A stretch of 64,000 nt of DNA from contig JADJAG010000010.1 in assembly GCA_016704325.1 (NCBI GenBank), forward strand, positions 1 through 64,000, read 5' to 3'. Position 1 is the first letter of the stretch, and the number at the start of each line of letters is the position of its first letter. The stretch is from Chitinophagaceae bacterium (GTDB taxonomy: Bacteria; Bacteroidota; Bacteroidia; Chitinophagales; UBA10324). Below are positions 1 through 9,479 of this stretch, piece by piece. The translations under genes were made by a program, and so were the position numbers. The notes under the pieces are model-generated. The model was given only the letters and a program-made list of their open reading frames with translations. It made no database searches and was not told the DNA's origin.

Positions 1-2732
1 GAAACAAAAGGCAATAACCATGAAGGAAAGGAAGAAACTGAATTATTCACCTATGATTTTGCAGGCGCTGTACTTGAAAGAAGCCGCATCCATCACTTCA
101 CTTATTATCCGGCGGGAGGAGGCCTTGGTTATAGCGGCGATCTCATCCGAAAAGTCAGAAATGAATATGATCATGCAGCCCGGTTAAAGAATACCTGGAT
201 TCAGGTAGATGAACAGCCTGAAATATGGACATGCAGCAATACCTATAATGAACTTGGACAGCTATTGACATTGAGGCTACACAACTGGCTATCCGGCAAT
301 GGAACAATACCTGTTCAAAAAGCAGCACAAACATTGAATTACCGATATAATGTTCGTGGCTGGCTTACTGCAATAAATGATGTTGAAGATGTTAAGGAGC
401 GTGGTGATTATTGGGAATGGAATTGCATTATGATGATGGCTATTCTTTGATTGATGCACCTTCACAGTTTTCAGGAAATATTTCCTGGATAGTCTGGAAG
501 AGTAGTATAGATGAAGCTAAGCGTGCTTATGGTTACACCTATGATCCCATGAATCGTTTGCAGAAGGCAGTATATGGTACTATAGCCGGTCCGGAATATT
601 GGAAGCAAATCAATATACAGTGGATGAACTGAAGTACGACGACAATGGTAATATGAAAACCATGCGTGTTCATGGTGCACTGACATATAATGAAGAAACA
701 GAATTGTATAGTTATGGTGTGAATGATGATTTGTCGTACACCTATAACGGCAATCAGCTTGCTGCAGTTTCTGATGCCGGTTCTTTAGTGGCATGGAACA
801 GTAGTACTGACTTCAAAGACATTGCCAATGCAACCGATTATAGTTATGATGGGAACGGTAACATGATATCTGATGCAAACAAATCTATCACTATAAGCTA
901 CAATCATCTGAACCTGCCTTCACTCATTCAGCAAGCTGCTGAGGAGTTGAAAGTAACCTATACTGCAAATGGAATTAAGCGGAAAGAAGAAATCACAGAG
1001 AACCTTCAATTGAAAACAACCGGTTACTTCGGAGATATTATCCATGAAAATGGTAAACCCGGGCATCCTTTTCGATAACGGGTACTTGTTGATTGATACA
1101 CTTGGGAATTGGAAGCCATTCTATTATATCAAAGATTACCTGGGTAATGTAAGAGTGGTTTTAAAGGTGATGACATTGTATGGGTACCGAGTAAGTTAAC
1201 ATTTGAACTGAATGAAGATGAAGAGGGAAGTGATTTTCCCAAATTCACCAATGTAAGCGAAGTTAGAAACAATGAAGTAGCCTTACAGGGCGAATCTTCA
1301 GGTAAACTTAATAACGAAGAGGGTCCTTATACGGAGATACCCGTAAATTCTGGAGATACGTTGGAGGTTTCACTTTACTATTTTTATGTAGAAGAGAACC
1401 CGCAAAAAGCAGTTCCTGCAAAAGTAAACAGGGAGCAGCCGCTACCTGCTTCAGTAAACCTTGAGCTGAAACCCTTACCTGTGAATCCGCTTCGTAATGA
1501 TTTGAATTACGCAGCCAATAAACCGGTGTATGGCTTGCAATTGAATATTATCGGCTTGTTTCAAGCCTTGTCCGGGAAGAAGGAATCCGGGATCAGCGTT
1601 ACCCTAACGATTTATTTGGTGATACACCGGAAGCTTATCTTGAGTTGTCACTGCGCGATACTTCAGGTGAAGAGATCAACCAATGGCGACTGGAGGTAGA
1701 CACTGCAAATAGCTGGAGTCGCCTGACGGATTCCATTGGTATTCACGTGCCTGATACGTTGCAGCAGTATATACTCAGGGTATCCTTGCACAATGAGAGT
1801 GAACGTGATATTTGGTTTGATACCTTGTTTTTAAAACTTGGTCAGGTCAGCAATCCTGTAGTGCAGGTGAATCACTATTATCCTTATGGCAACCTCATTG
1901 CAGCCATCAGGCGGCAGGAAGAAAATTCTGATACAAATATTTATCTTTATAATGGTAAAGAGTTTCATCGTTCTTTGAATTTGAGCTGGCTTGACTATGG
2001 AGCGAGGTGGTATGATCCGCAGGTGGGGAGGTGGTGGGTGGTGGATCCGTTGGCAGAGAAGGGAAGATCATGGTCAATGTATAACTATGTTTTTTGATAA
2101 TCCGGTTATTCATATTGATCCTGATGGAAAATGGCCTGGACCTGCTATTGGAGTTCAGATGGGACAGTTATTTGGATCCTTAAGTTACAAAGCAAATAAT
2201 GTTGCGGGTAATATTACGAAGGTTGCTAACTATGAAGCACAAACAAATAAATCAATGCCAATTGTTAAGGCTTCGCAGGAAGGTCTAGTTGGAACAAAAG
2301 TATTATCTGATTTTTCTAAATTGGTGAATCCGGTGGTTGATAATACTGCTGCTTTCATCCAGTATAAAACTGGGTTGACACTTCCTCATGATATGGGTGA
2401 ATTATCAGTTAGTTTTGAAAAGTTCTGGAAGTGAATCCAAAATTTCCTTAGTTGGGAAAACTAAGAATGGACCAGATGTAAACTTGGAATTAGGGGCATA
2501 CGAATCAAGTCAGGGTCAATTGAAAGGATATCTTAGTGTAAATGATGAGAATTTAATTGGTCAACGACCTGAAAAGCGAGACTGGGAGATGTCAGCTAAG
2601 CTGGGTCCAATATCAGGAGTAAATATTGGAGTAAATGCAAATCCTACGACGATTCTAAATACATATAAGAGTGATAATTTCAAAGATCGCATGCAAAACA
2701 TTCAACAATCATATAGTCCGTTCACCAAGTAA
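1..2732 (+). pseudogene. RHS-repeat family protein, 5' truncated by window, multiply frameshifted
   Basis: This is one long RHS/YD-repeat protein read across changing frames. The stretch 1-450 (frame 1) is open from the window edge and contains YRYNVRGWLTAIND, a signature of Bacteroidota RHS proteins. The reading then moves to FGMELHYDDGY-like sequence (about 410-600), YDDNGNM/YDGNGNM repeats (600-1060), KDYLGNVRVV (about 1130), and the RHS-associated core (about 1870-2130) with NHYYPYG, GARWYDPQVGRW, DPLAEKG and IDPDGKW. About 200 residues follow with no recognisable fold, where polymorphic toxins carry their toxin domain. At least seven frame changes are needed, near 410, 600, 1062, 1165, 1590, 2090 and 2422. 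The one at 2090 fits an extra T in a T6 run. Other large genes in the window are intact, so decay is more likely than generally poor sequence, though local error is possible. Confidence 0.85.
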
Positions 2733-2747
2733 CAAGACACCTAAAGA

Positions 2748-3239
2748 ATGAAAATTATTAATACGGCATACTTCTACAAAGCATTAGGTTTGTATCAAGT
2801 CTTTGGAGCCTTCTATGGAATTTACGCGCTATTTTCCTCATTCAGTTTTCTTAATATGTTCACTTCTTTACCATTTATCGTATTGCTCATAGTTTCTGGT
2901 ATATGGTTATTGATTGACTTGAACCACAAATCATACAAATTGGCATTCTTCAATCAATTAATTCAAACGATACAGTTTAAATTGTTTGGATATGGTTTAA
3001 TGTATGCTGCTGGCATTTATTTATCACTTGCTTACGATGCATGGTCAATTGAGCAGCTATACCTTGATATCAGATCATGGACATTTATTTTTTCACTTTT
3101 CTTTAATTCAAGTGAGAATCAATTCCTTGTGGCAATAAACTCTGTTCCGATAGTGATTTTGCTACTCATGATATTATTTAAGAAGGCTGTTTTTCAACCA
3201 ACGCAAAGTAAAATCATTCGAAGTGCTGATCAATTATGA
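2748..3239 (+). CDS. Small four-helix membrane protein, possible RHS immunity protein
   Basis: This 163-residue protein starts 15 bases after the RHS stop, so the two were probably co-transcribed. It has about four hydrophobic segments (roughly residues 15-33, 38-57, 75-95 and 130-147) and no signal peptide cleavage site that I can see. I do not recognise a family. Its position directly behind the variable 3' end of an RHS gene, and the related copy at 3492-3979, are what one expects of an immunity protein against the RHS C-terminal toxin. That role is inference. It could equally be an unrelated orphan membrane protein. Confidence 0.65.
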   Translation: MKIINTAYFYKALGLYQVFGAFYGIYALFSSFSFLNMFTSLPFIVLLIVSGIWLLIDLNHKSYKLAFFNQLIQTIQFKLFGYGLMYAAGIYLSLAYDAWSIEQLYLDIRSWTFIFSLFFNSSENQFLVAINSVPIVILLLMILFKKAVFQPTQSKIIRSADQL

Positions 3240-3491
3240 TAAGTATTCCGGTTTGATTTGAAGCTGGATTTTGAATTTTGCCAAAATGAAATGTGTAATA
3301 ATTACTATGAATGAAAGGCAGTTTGTCAGTATTCTTTTAAATGCTTTAGGAATATAATATGTTATAGAGATAAGGAATTGCAAGAGCAATCTTAAATGAG
3401 AGTGTGAACGATATGAGGTCTGCTATTTCCAAATGTTGTTAACTGTTTGTATCAGGTTAAGTAGTATTGACAGCAGCTGTAAATCAATCAG

Positions 3492-3979
3492 ATGAATAAA
3501 CATACCATTAGTACAGGTTATAGAATTATTGGGATATATCAGATCCTGTGTGCCTCTTGGGGAGTGCACCTACTGGTTACCAATTTTGGATTTCTGAATG
3601 TGTTATTAATAGCTCCATTTTTGGTTTTGCTGTTATTCGCCGGTTTGAATTTAATTCTTCAAAAAGGAGAAAGACCCTATCGTTTGACAATCATCAATCA
3701 GCTGTTACAGATTGGACAATTCCAAATAGGAGGCAATGGCTTTTCGTATGCGGTTGGAGTATATGTGTCTCTTGTAATGTATGCACCGGATTTCAATCAT
3801 TTTTTTGTTGATGCACATTTCTGGTGGTTCATGTGGCTTTTGTACTTAAATGTTAAAAAGCTGATTTTTACCTTGCCATTAATCTTATTCCTGTGCTTAT
3901 CATTCTGATTGTTCTTTTGTTGAGTAGTTATAAGCAGGCATTTGTTAAAGCTCGTCCAAGATTCAAATTGGAGCAATGA
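3492..3979 (+). pseudogene. Frameshifted paralogue of the upstream membrane protein
   Basis: The open frame runs from 3492 to 3908 (138 residues), then stops at LCLSF. Its first 120 residues align with the 2748-3239 protein: YRIIGIYQILCASWGVHLL against FYKALGLYQVFGAFYGIYAL, and FSYAVGVYVSL against LMYAAGIYLSL. Shifting to the -1 frame near 3860, in the run TTAAAAAGC, restores FYLAINLIPVLIILIVLLL. That matches FLVAINSVPIVILLLMILF in the paralogue and continues to a stop at 3977-3979. A single base insertion in the A-run is the simplest explanation. Like its neighbour it is a predicted four-helix membrane protein with a proposed but unproven immunity role. Confidence 0.7.
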
Positions 3980-4074
3980 TATTCTTGAGTACAATCAAGA
4001 AATGGAAATGGCTTAATTATTACGAAGGAAATTTCAATAGATCGATGAGCTTAAATGTACTTTGTATCGTTTGA

Positions 4075-4415
4075 GCAATGGGTGTAATGCATCAGGTAGG
4101 ATTTATTTCTAAAGTTCTTCTTACGTGCTCTCTGTTGTTATCATTATTGAAACCGCGGACGACACGTTTGAGGAATTGCATTAAACGAGATTTATTTTAG
4201 TATTTTCTTTTGGTTATTTGTGGTTAGCATTTTTGAAACTACGGGTGAAACGGAGGAGGAGTCGCTTCGAACAAGATTGATGAGCATTTGTATATGTGCA
4301 CTTTGTGGTTGACATTTGTGAAACCACAGAGGACCAAAGGGTGCATTGCATCAAGCAGGATTTGTTTTAGTTTTCTCTATTTGATTTATGTGGTTATCAT
4401 TTTTGAAACCACAGA
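4075..4415. repeat. Degenerate tandem repeats, about 95-bp unit
   Basis: Successive units carry a common text: a GTGCATTGCATCA-like start, a T-rich middle, and GTGGTTATCATTTTTGAAAC followed by CACAGAG or a variant. Unit ends fall near 4150, 4245, 4330 and 4415. Another unit lies beyond the IS110 gene at about 6030-6150. The units are diverged, so boundaries are approximate. Confidence 0.6.
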
Positions 4416-4509
4416 GACCTTATGTTTTAATCAAAGAAAAGTTCCTGCTGATAAAGTGAGTAAATTTGAATTGCAAACAAATTTTTCAATCACCTTAAAA
4501 ACAGGAACC

Positions 4510-5682
4510 ATGGAAACACAAAGTAACATTGTAAATTTTGATGGACAAAACATTTATGTAGGCATTGATGTACATAAAAAGAATTGGTCCATCTGCCTAC
4601 GAAACGATGAATTTGAATTAAAGAAGTTTAGTCAGGCTCCACAACCGGACTTATTGGTTCAACATCTGAAGCGCAATTACCCTGGTGCTAAGTATAAATG
4701 TGTATATGAGGCAGGCTTTTGCGGATTTTGGATTGAGCAACAGCTCAAGGCGCAAGGTGTTGATTGCATCGTAGTAAATGCAGCTGATGTACCCACCTCT
4801 GATAAGGAGAAAAAGCACAAGAGCGATAAAGTGGATTGCCGCAAACTGTCGCGGGAATTAAGTAGTGGGAACTTGAAGGGAATTTATGTTCCTGACCAGG
4901 CACAGCTGGATGATCGCAAACTGGTTCGCACCCGTGACAGATTTGTTGTTGATCAAACAAGGCTGAAGAACAGAATAAAATCGTTGCTGGATTTTTACGG
5001 TATCAAGATACCGGAAGCCTTTGCACAAAGTAGTGCCTGGTCTAAAAAATTTATTAATTGGCTTGAGAAATTGGATTTTGAAAATGGGACGGCCAAGATG
5101 AGTTTAATGCTGCTGTTGGAAGAATACAATATGATCCGCAAATTGGTGGTTGGGGCTACCAAAGCCATAAAAATTTTGGCAGCCACGCCTGCCTACCAAC
5201 AGCGTACAGAACTACTTCGCAGCATTCCGGGAATTGGTCTTACTAATTCAATGGTCATCCTTACTGAGTTGGGAGACATCAAGCGTTTTAAAGATATGGA
5301 TCATTTATGCTCTTATGCAGGGTTTGTGCCTAATGTATATGCAAGTGGAGATACGGAGCGTACTGGCCAGATGACGCGGCGTGGTAATCATCACTTGTGT
5401 GACGCTATCATTGAAAGCTCGTGGATGATCATTCGTATGGATCCAGTAATGTTATCCTGTTACACCCGCTACTGCAAGCGAATGGATAGCAACAAAGCCA
5501 TCATTAAGATCGCCCGCAAGTTGCTTAGCCGTATCCGGTACGTGCTGGTGACAAACAAAAGATACGAACTGAGTACAACGGAAACAAAAAAAAGCGCTGA
5601 GTTTTTTAAGGCATCTGCGGCAAGAATAGACACAAAAAAGCCGAAGCAACAAGCCTCGGCTTCAGCTATTCCAGCCGGTTAA
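4510..5682 (+). CDS. IS110-family transposase
   Basis: This 390-residue transposase carries the N-terminal DEDD RuvC-like domain, with the first catalytic Asp in YVGIDVHKKNWS (residues about 17-28), and the C-terminal Transposase_20 domain beginning LLRSIPGIG and containing SYAGFVPN and GNHHLC. IS110 enzymes act as RNA-guided recombinases with a bridge RNA made by the element. The frame is open back to 4288, but that upstream part reads through the degenerate repeats and looks non-coding. The ATG at 4510 (METQSN...) gives a length normal for the family. The gene is intact, so the element may still be active. The last codons overlap an inverted repeat AAGCCGA/TCGGCTT at about 5637-5663. Confidence 0.92.
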   Translation: METQSNIVNFDGQNIYVGIDVHKKNWSICLRNDEFELKKFSQAPQPDLLVQHLKRNYPGAKYKCVYEAGFCGFWIEQQLKAQGVDCIVVNAADVPTSDKEKKHKSDKVDCRKLSRELSSGNLKGIYVPDQAQLDDRKLVRTRDRFVVDQTRLKNRIKSLLDFYGIKIPEAFAQSSAWSKKFINWLEKLDFENGTAKMSLMLLLEEYNMIRKLVVGATKAIKILAATPAYQQRTELLRSIPGIGLTNSMVILTELGDIKRFKDMDHLCSYAGFVPNVYASGDTERTGQMTRRGNHHLCDAIIESSWMIIRMDPVMLSCYTRYCKRMDSNKAIIKIARKLLSRIRYVLVTNKRYELSTTETKKSAEFFKASAARIDTKKPKQQASASAIPAG

Positions 5683-5880
5683 GCTATTCCTTGTAGTGTT
5701 GCTCTCCAGCAGTGCACTACTCCGCTTGGCTTAACAACCATAAAGTTAAATAACAATGGATCATCACCCTATAAAAATCTTTTCATTTTTGCAGCCCCCA
5801 CCGTTAACCTGTGTTTGCAGCTCGCAAGATGTCTGCCCTACAGAGAATCCGGAGGCTGCACTATACTAATATAAAAGAGG
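5683..5880 (+). ncRNA. Candidate bridge-RNA region of the IS110 element
   Basis: This is the longer non-coding flank of the transposase. It contains a paired TGCAGCC (5790-5796) and GGCTGCA (5854-5860) enclosing about 57 bases, with an inner GCAG/CTGC pair (5817-5820 and 5833-5836). That layout of a stem with internal loops is compatible with a guide RNA. Members of the IS1111 group carry the guide RNA downstream of the gene; classical IS110 members carry it upstream, where only about 95 bases are available here. The assignment is inference. Confidence 0.3.
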
Positions 5881-6029
5881 ATTTGCAGTACCTTTATTTG
5901 ATCAAAGGCATCTGCTCATAGGAGACTGATTTTATAGTAGTGAATGATCCGTTAAAACGAAATAATATGCGATAACCTTGATTCACTTTAAGGCTAGGCC
6001 CTTTCATAGATTAAACATAGGAGAACACA

Positions 6030-6150
6030 GAGGGGGAATTGCATTAAATGAGATTTATGTCAGTATTTTCTTTTGGTTATTTGTGGTTAGCATTTTTGAA
6101 ACCACGGAGAAAAGGGTGCATTACATTATGCAGGATTTGTTTCTTGATTC
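6030..6150. repeat. Copy of the degenerate repeat on the right of the IS110 element
   Basis: The segment matches 4171-4262 closely, with shared TTTTCTTTTGGTTATTTGTG and GCATTTTTGAAAC text. It then continues into a GGGTGCATTACATTATGCAG start like the unit near 4340. It shows that the element sits inside or beside a dispersed repeat array. Confidence 0.6.
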
Positions 6151-6227
6151 CTTTCATTGATTTCTATGGATACCTTTTTCAACTACTTTCAACATAAAAA
6201 AAGTTCCTCTTTTTAAGATAGCCATAT

Positions 6228-6269
6228 AAAACTGTAGCGATTAAACCTGAGTTTAATCGCTACAGCTTT
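6228..6269 (-). terminator. Strong intrinsic terminator of the aryl-sulfotransferase-like gene
   Basis: A perfect 15-bp stem, CTGTAGCGATTAAAC (6232-6246) and its complement (6251-6265), closes a 4-base loop. On the minus strand it is followed by TTTTATAT. It lies 23 bases past the stop codon at 6292. Confidence 0.85.
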
Positions 6270-6291
6270 TACAGTTTTAGTAAGATGGTTT

Positions 6292-8373
6292 TTATTCCTT
6301 CACAAACTTCACCGTTTTGCTTCCTGATTTTGTAGCGGCTTCGGCGATGTAAATACCAGGCGTCAGGCGGGTGAGGTCAAAGGAAACAGTCTGATTATCG
6401 ATAGCAGGAAGTTGTTCAGAACGGTCGATAAGTTTTCCTGACAGATCGAAGATTGAAAAAGTAACCATTTCCTCTATCGACGTTTCAAACTCAATGTTCA
6501 ATATGCCTGCTGTTGGATTGGGATGGACCTGGAAGGATACCAGCTGCAATTCTTCCCCGGCTAAACGCAATGGTAATGTCGTGAACGTCATTAGCGGCGA
6601 CCAGTCAGAACTAAATCCATTCAGACAATTGGCACGCACCTGGTATTCATATGTTTTATTCGGATTGAGGTTGCTAAGCTGCTTCTTGGGATCAACAACA
6701 TTCTTAATTTTCCAGGTTGCACTTCCAACTTTGCGGTATTGAATATCATAGGATGTGGCATTGCTTACTACAGTCCAGGTTACTTTGGCTGAATGATCGG
6801 TAATATTTTTCACCTTTATCTTAGCAGTGTTTACCGGAGCACAGGGATTCCAGTTAAACTTTGCCGCACGGTATCCTACCAGGCTCTTCGAATTGTTGAG
6901 TGCCAGTTCCCATACCACAGTGCCGGCAGGGTTTACTTCAAAAATATTTGACTGATTGGAGGAATTATCCCAGCCACCCATGATTAAGGTGTTGCCATTT
7001 TCCAGCCTCCGGGCACATCCCATAGCATAGAAATAAGCATTCGTATTAGTGTAAGTTTTTGGCTGAAAGCTCCATGCCAGCGTCGCAGTCATATTTACTT
7101 CATCTAACTGATACTCCTTGGCCATCGAATGCGTGGGTACGTGTTGATTCCCGTTGTCCCAAACGGTAACGTTTCCATTACTGACCCTGCGGGCATCATG
7201 CTGATAGGTAAAAGGCTCTGGCTCATTGATAAATGTAAATTCATTCATTACACCACCAAGACGCCAGATAAACTCACCTGTGTTGCGATCAATCTTGGTT
7301 ACCTGGTTCAGGTGCCGGTGAGAAGAAATGATGTTTCCATCGGTATCCAGATCAATAGAGTTGGTATGAACGGCATCAATGTATCCGAATGCCAGGTTTT
7401 GGTTTGATTCAGTAACTATCACATGATCCCATGCCCGCCATTCAAAAATCACATTTTTGCTTTGATCAAATTCCTGGATGGTTGTCGTCATTACCGTTGC
7501 ATTCGAACTATAAGCAGGATTATATATCTTCATATTCACGACATGTGTTTCTTCCGTAACCATGAATGCATGGCCGTCTTCATAGATTGTAAATTCATGT
7601 GGATCGGCAGTGCGGCCATTACCAGGGTAATATGAATCTATCATTACATAGTTGGAGTCAAAGACATCAAATCTGCCCTGGCTGTTATTATAGACGGAAA
7701 GGTAGCCATTCGGATTAAGGCTGAAATCAAAGCAGACACTGGCATTCCCACTTGCATAAACTGAGTCACCATCCGGGGTGATAATATTGTATCCGTCATA
7801 GGTATTACTTCCAAAGCCACCATTCCAGGCATCGTAAAAAACAGAACCGGGAGAAGGATCTGTATTTTTTATGATCGTGAAACTGCCAAGCAAGGCGCGA
7901 TCCTGAGACTCATTGGAAGGCTCATTTTCATAATACGGGGCCCATTTTTTTTCTTCTTCCTTTTGTAAAACAGATTTCAGCATTTTGAAATTTTCCTTTT
8001 CTGCTGAAGTGTATTCACGATGAGTTGTAAAACTAAAGGAATATGGATTGATCAGCCTTCCTTCTGTCGTACGTAAACCTGAATTGATAGAAACAGTCAC
8101 GGCTTCTTCAAAACCAAAGGGTTGATGCGGGTATAGCAAAATGGTTTTCTGATCGTCTGACAACACTATTCTGAAAGCATGAACACCGCTTTTTGACCCA
8201 AGCAGAGAAAAAAGTTCATTACTTACGGATGTTACATCAAGGAAGCTGCCTTCACGGATGATGATATGGCTAGCCGGGTTATTTAATTCAGATCCGGGCA
8301 TCGGTGAAACGTACTGAAATTTTGCCATTGCCGACATAGAAATAAGCAAAAACAAGAGCGTGTAGATTTTCAT
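6292..8373 (-). CDS. Secreted aryl-sulfotransferase-like protein with fibronectin III and T9SS sorting domain
   Basis: This 693-residue protein begins with a signal peptide (MKIYTLLFLLISMSAMA). Residues about 30-120 look like an Ig-like strand region. Residues about 170-500 form a propeller resembling the arylsulfotransferase (ASST) family, with HEFTIYEDGHAFMV, AVHTNSIDLDTDGNII, NQVTKIDRNTGEFIWRLGG, YQHDARRVSNGN and CARRLENGNTLI. A fibronectin type III domain follows (about 510-600). The last 80 residues are a T9SS sorting domain (VHPNPTAGILNIEF, then FDLTRLTPGIYIAEA). It should be exported to the cell surface or medium. ASST enzymes move sulfate between phenols, but many Bacteroidota members of this fold have unknown substrates, so the activity is uncertain. 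It is a single gene with its own terminator. Confidence 0.8.
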   Translation of the reverse strand: MKIYTLLFLLISMSAMAKFQYVSPMPGSELNNPASHIIIREGSFLDVTSVSNELFSLLGSKSGVHAFRIVLSDDQKTILLYPHQPFGFEEAVTVSINSGLRTTEGRLINPYSFSFTTHREYTSAEKENFKMLKSVLQKEEEKKWAPYYENEPSNESQDRALLGSFTIIKNTDPSPGSVFYDAWNGGFGSNTYDGYNIITPDGDSVYASGNASVCFDFSLNPNGYLSVYNNSQGRFDVFDSNYVMIDSYYPGNGRTADPHEFTIYEDGHAFMVTEETHVVNMKIYNPAYSSNATVMTTTIQEFDQSKNVIFEWRAWDHVIVTESNQNLAFGYIDAVHTNSIDLDTDGNIISSHRHLNQVTKIDRNTGEFIWRLGGVMNEFTFINEPEPFTYQHDARRVSNGNVTVWDNGNQHVPTHSMAKEYQLDEVNMTATLAWSFQPKTYTNTNAYFYAMGCARRLENGNTLIMGGWDNSSNQSNIFEVNPAGTVVWELALNNSKSLVGYRAAKFNWNPCAPVNTAKIKVKNITDHSAKVTWTVVSNATSYDIQYRKVGSATWKIKNVVDPKKQLSNLNPNKTYEYQVRANCLNGFSSDWSPLMTFTTLPLRLAGEELQLVSFQVHPNPTAGILNIEFETSIEEMVTFSIFDLSGKLIDRSEQLPAIDNQTVSFDLTRLTPGIYIAEAATKSGSKTVKFVKE

Positions 8374-9479
8374 GGTTTAAGTTTATGGTGGAGAAATAAT
8401 ATCTAAAGATGTAAAAAATTTGATAAATAAAGTTTGTAGCCTGCTGAATAGCGCTGGGAATTTGAGATATACAGATTTCACGTTTTGCTGAGTATGTGAC
8501 AACAAGCAATAAAAGTCCTTCAGGATACCTCTTTGTTGTAATGGTCTTGCAAAATTCAATTTGAGTCTCTTTGTTAAAGGAGGTAGCTATCTCACGATTA
8601 GGTGAGTGACCATAAACTCAGTTCAGGATCTCTTCAATTAATACACAGTTGCCGAATTAGATTCAGCCATACAACTTTGATTGGCCATACTAATCTTACT
8701 TCAAACAAAATGATAATACAACTTGGAGTTGGGCATTACCGAAGTTTTTGCCATAACATATAGGGGATTAATGGAATCGGATTAGTTAGAGCAGGAAGTT
8801 AATTTTTTTTTCCTGTGTATTCTTATGCATAAAATGAATGTTAAAGGTATACAATATGATTTAGCAATAGGCAATGTTCCACATATATTAAATCTAAATA
8901 AATCTGTAAGGTGTGGTAAACATATCAACTTGCGCATTAGATTCAGAATTATTTGACAGAGTAGTTTGAATAGGGTAACTATGAGCGAAATCTGCCGTTA
9001 AAATTATCAGCGTTAAAAAGTGAAAAGCGGTTGATTTGCGTGAACTTATTTACTTGAAATATTCTTTACAGCGATTGTGTTCTGTAAAATGAGCATAAGG
9101 TGATCATGTTGTTTAATAGAGTTGGCTCCTGTTCTTTTTCATGACTGATTGAATATACTGAAAATGACTGTATGTTATTTTCAGTGCAATCAACAGATCC
9201 GGATACAGCAATCATGGCAGCATTATTTCTTTAGTCAGGATATTATATTATTACTATCATTTAGACAACCTGAAAACAAAAGCATGATGGAATTGAAACG
9301 GAGCCGCTGTTGTGAAATACAAACGGCTTGATGGTCACAGCAATGCATGCATATTGTGTAAGTGGCTATTTGGCAATTTTTAATTTATAGTTTTTTAATT
9401 CAACCAAGCGTTTAGATTTTTTCCGAAAATATTTGCCAAGATTTTTTCTTCTAACAATCAAATCAAAAACTGCCTACCC
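8374..9479. other. Intergenic region, 1.1 kb, no gene found
   Basis: The divergent genes at 8373 (minus) and 9480 (plus) are separated by AT-rich sequence. Only short unconvincing open frames occur (for example 9149-9331, with no family resemblance and no sensible composition). I see no repeat, structured RNA or remnant that I can name. Confidence 0.5.

Larger units (their letters stand above)
4416..6029 (+). mobile_element. IS110-family insertion sequence (approximate extent)
   Basis: The element is recognised by its transposase at 4510-5682. No terminal inverted repeats were found; many IS110-family elements lack them. The limits given are only the inner edges of the flanking degenerate repeats, so the true ends lie somewhere inside. 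There are about 95 bases of non-coding sequence on the left and up to about 350 on the right. Confidence 0.5.

Noticed and set aside
1..2732. Reading the RHS fragments as several separate genes
   Set aside because: Motif order across the fragments follows a single RHS protein exactly, with each fragment beginning where the previous one is broken.
4288..4509. N-terminal extension of the IS110 transposase frame
   Set aside because: The extra 74 codons read through the degenerate repeat units, and the conserved YVGIDVHKK domain starts shortly after the ATG at 4510. The shorter form has normal family length.
9149..9331. 60-residue open frame in the 1.1-kb gap
   Set aside because: No ribosome site, no family resemblance, and its composition is like non-coding AT-rich DNA.
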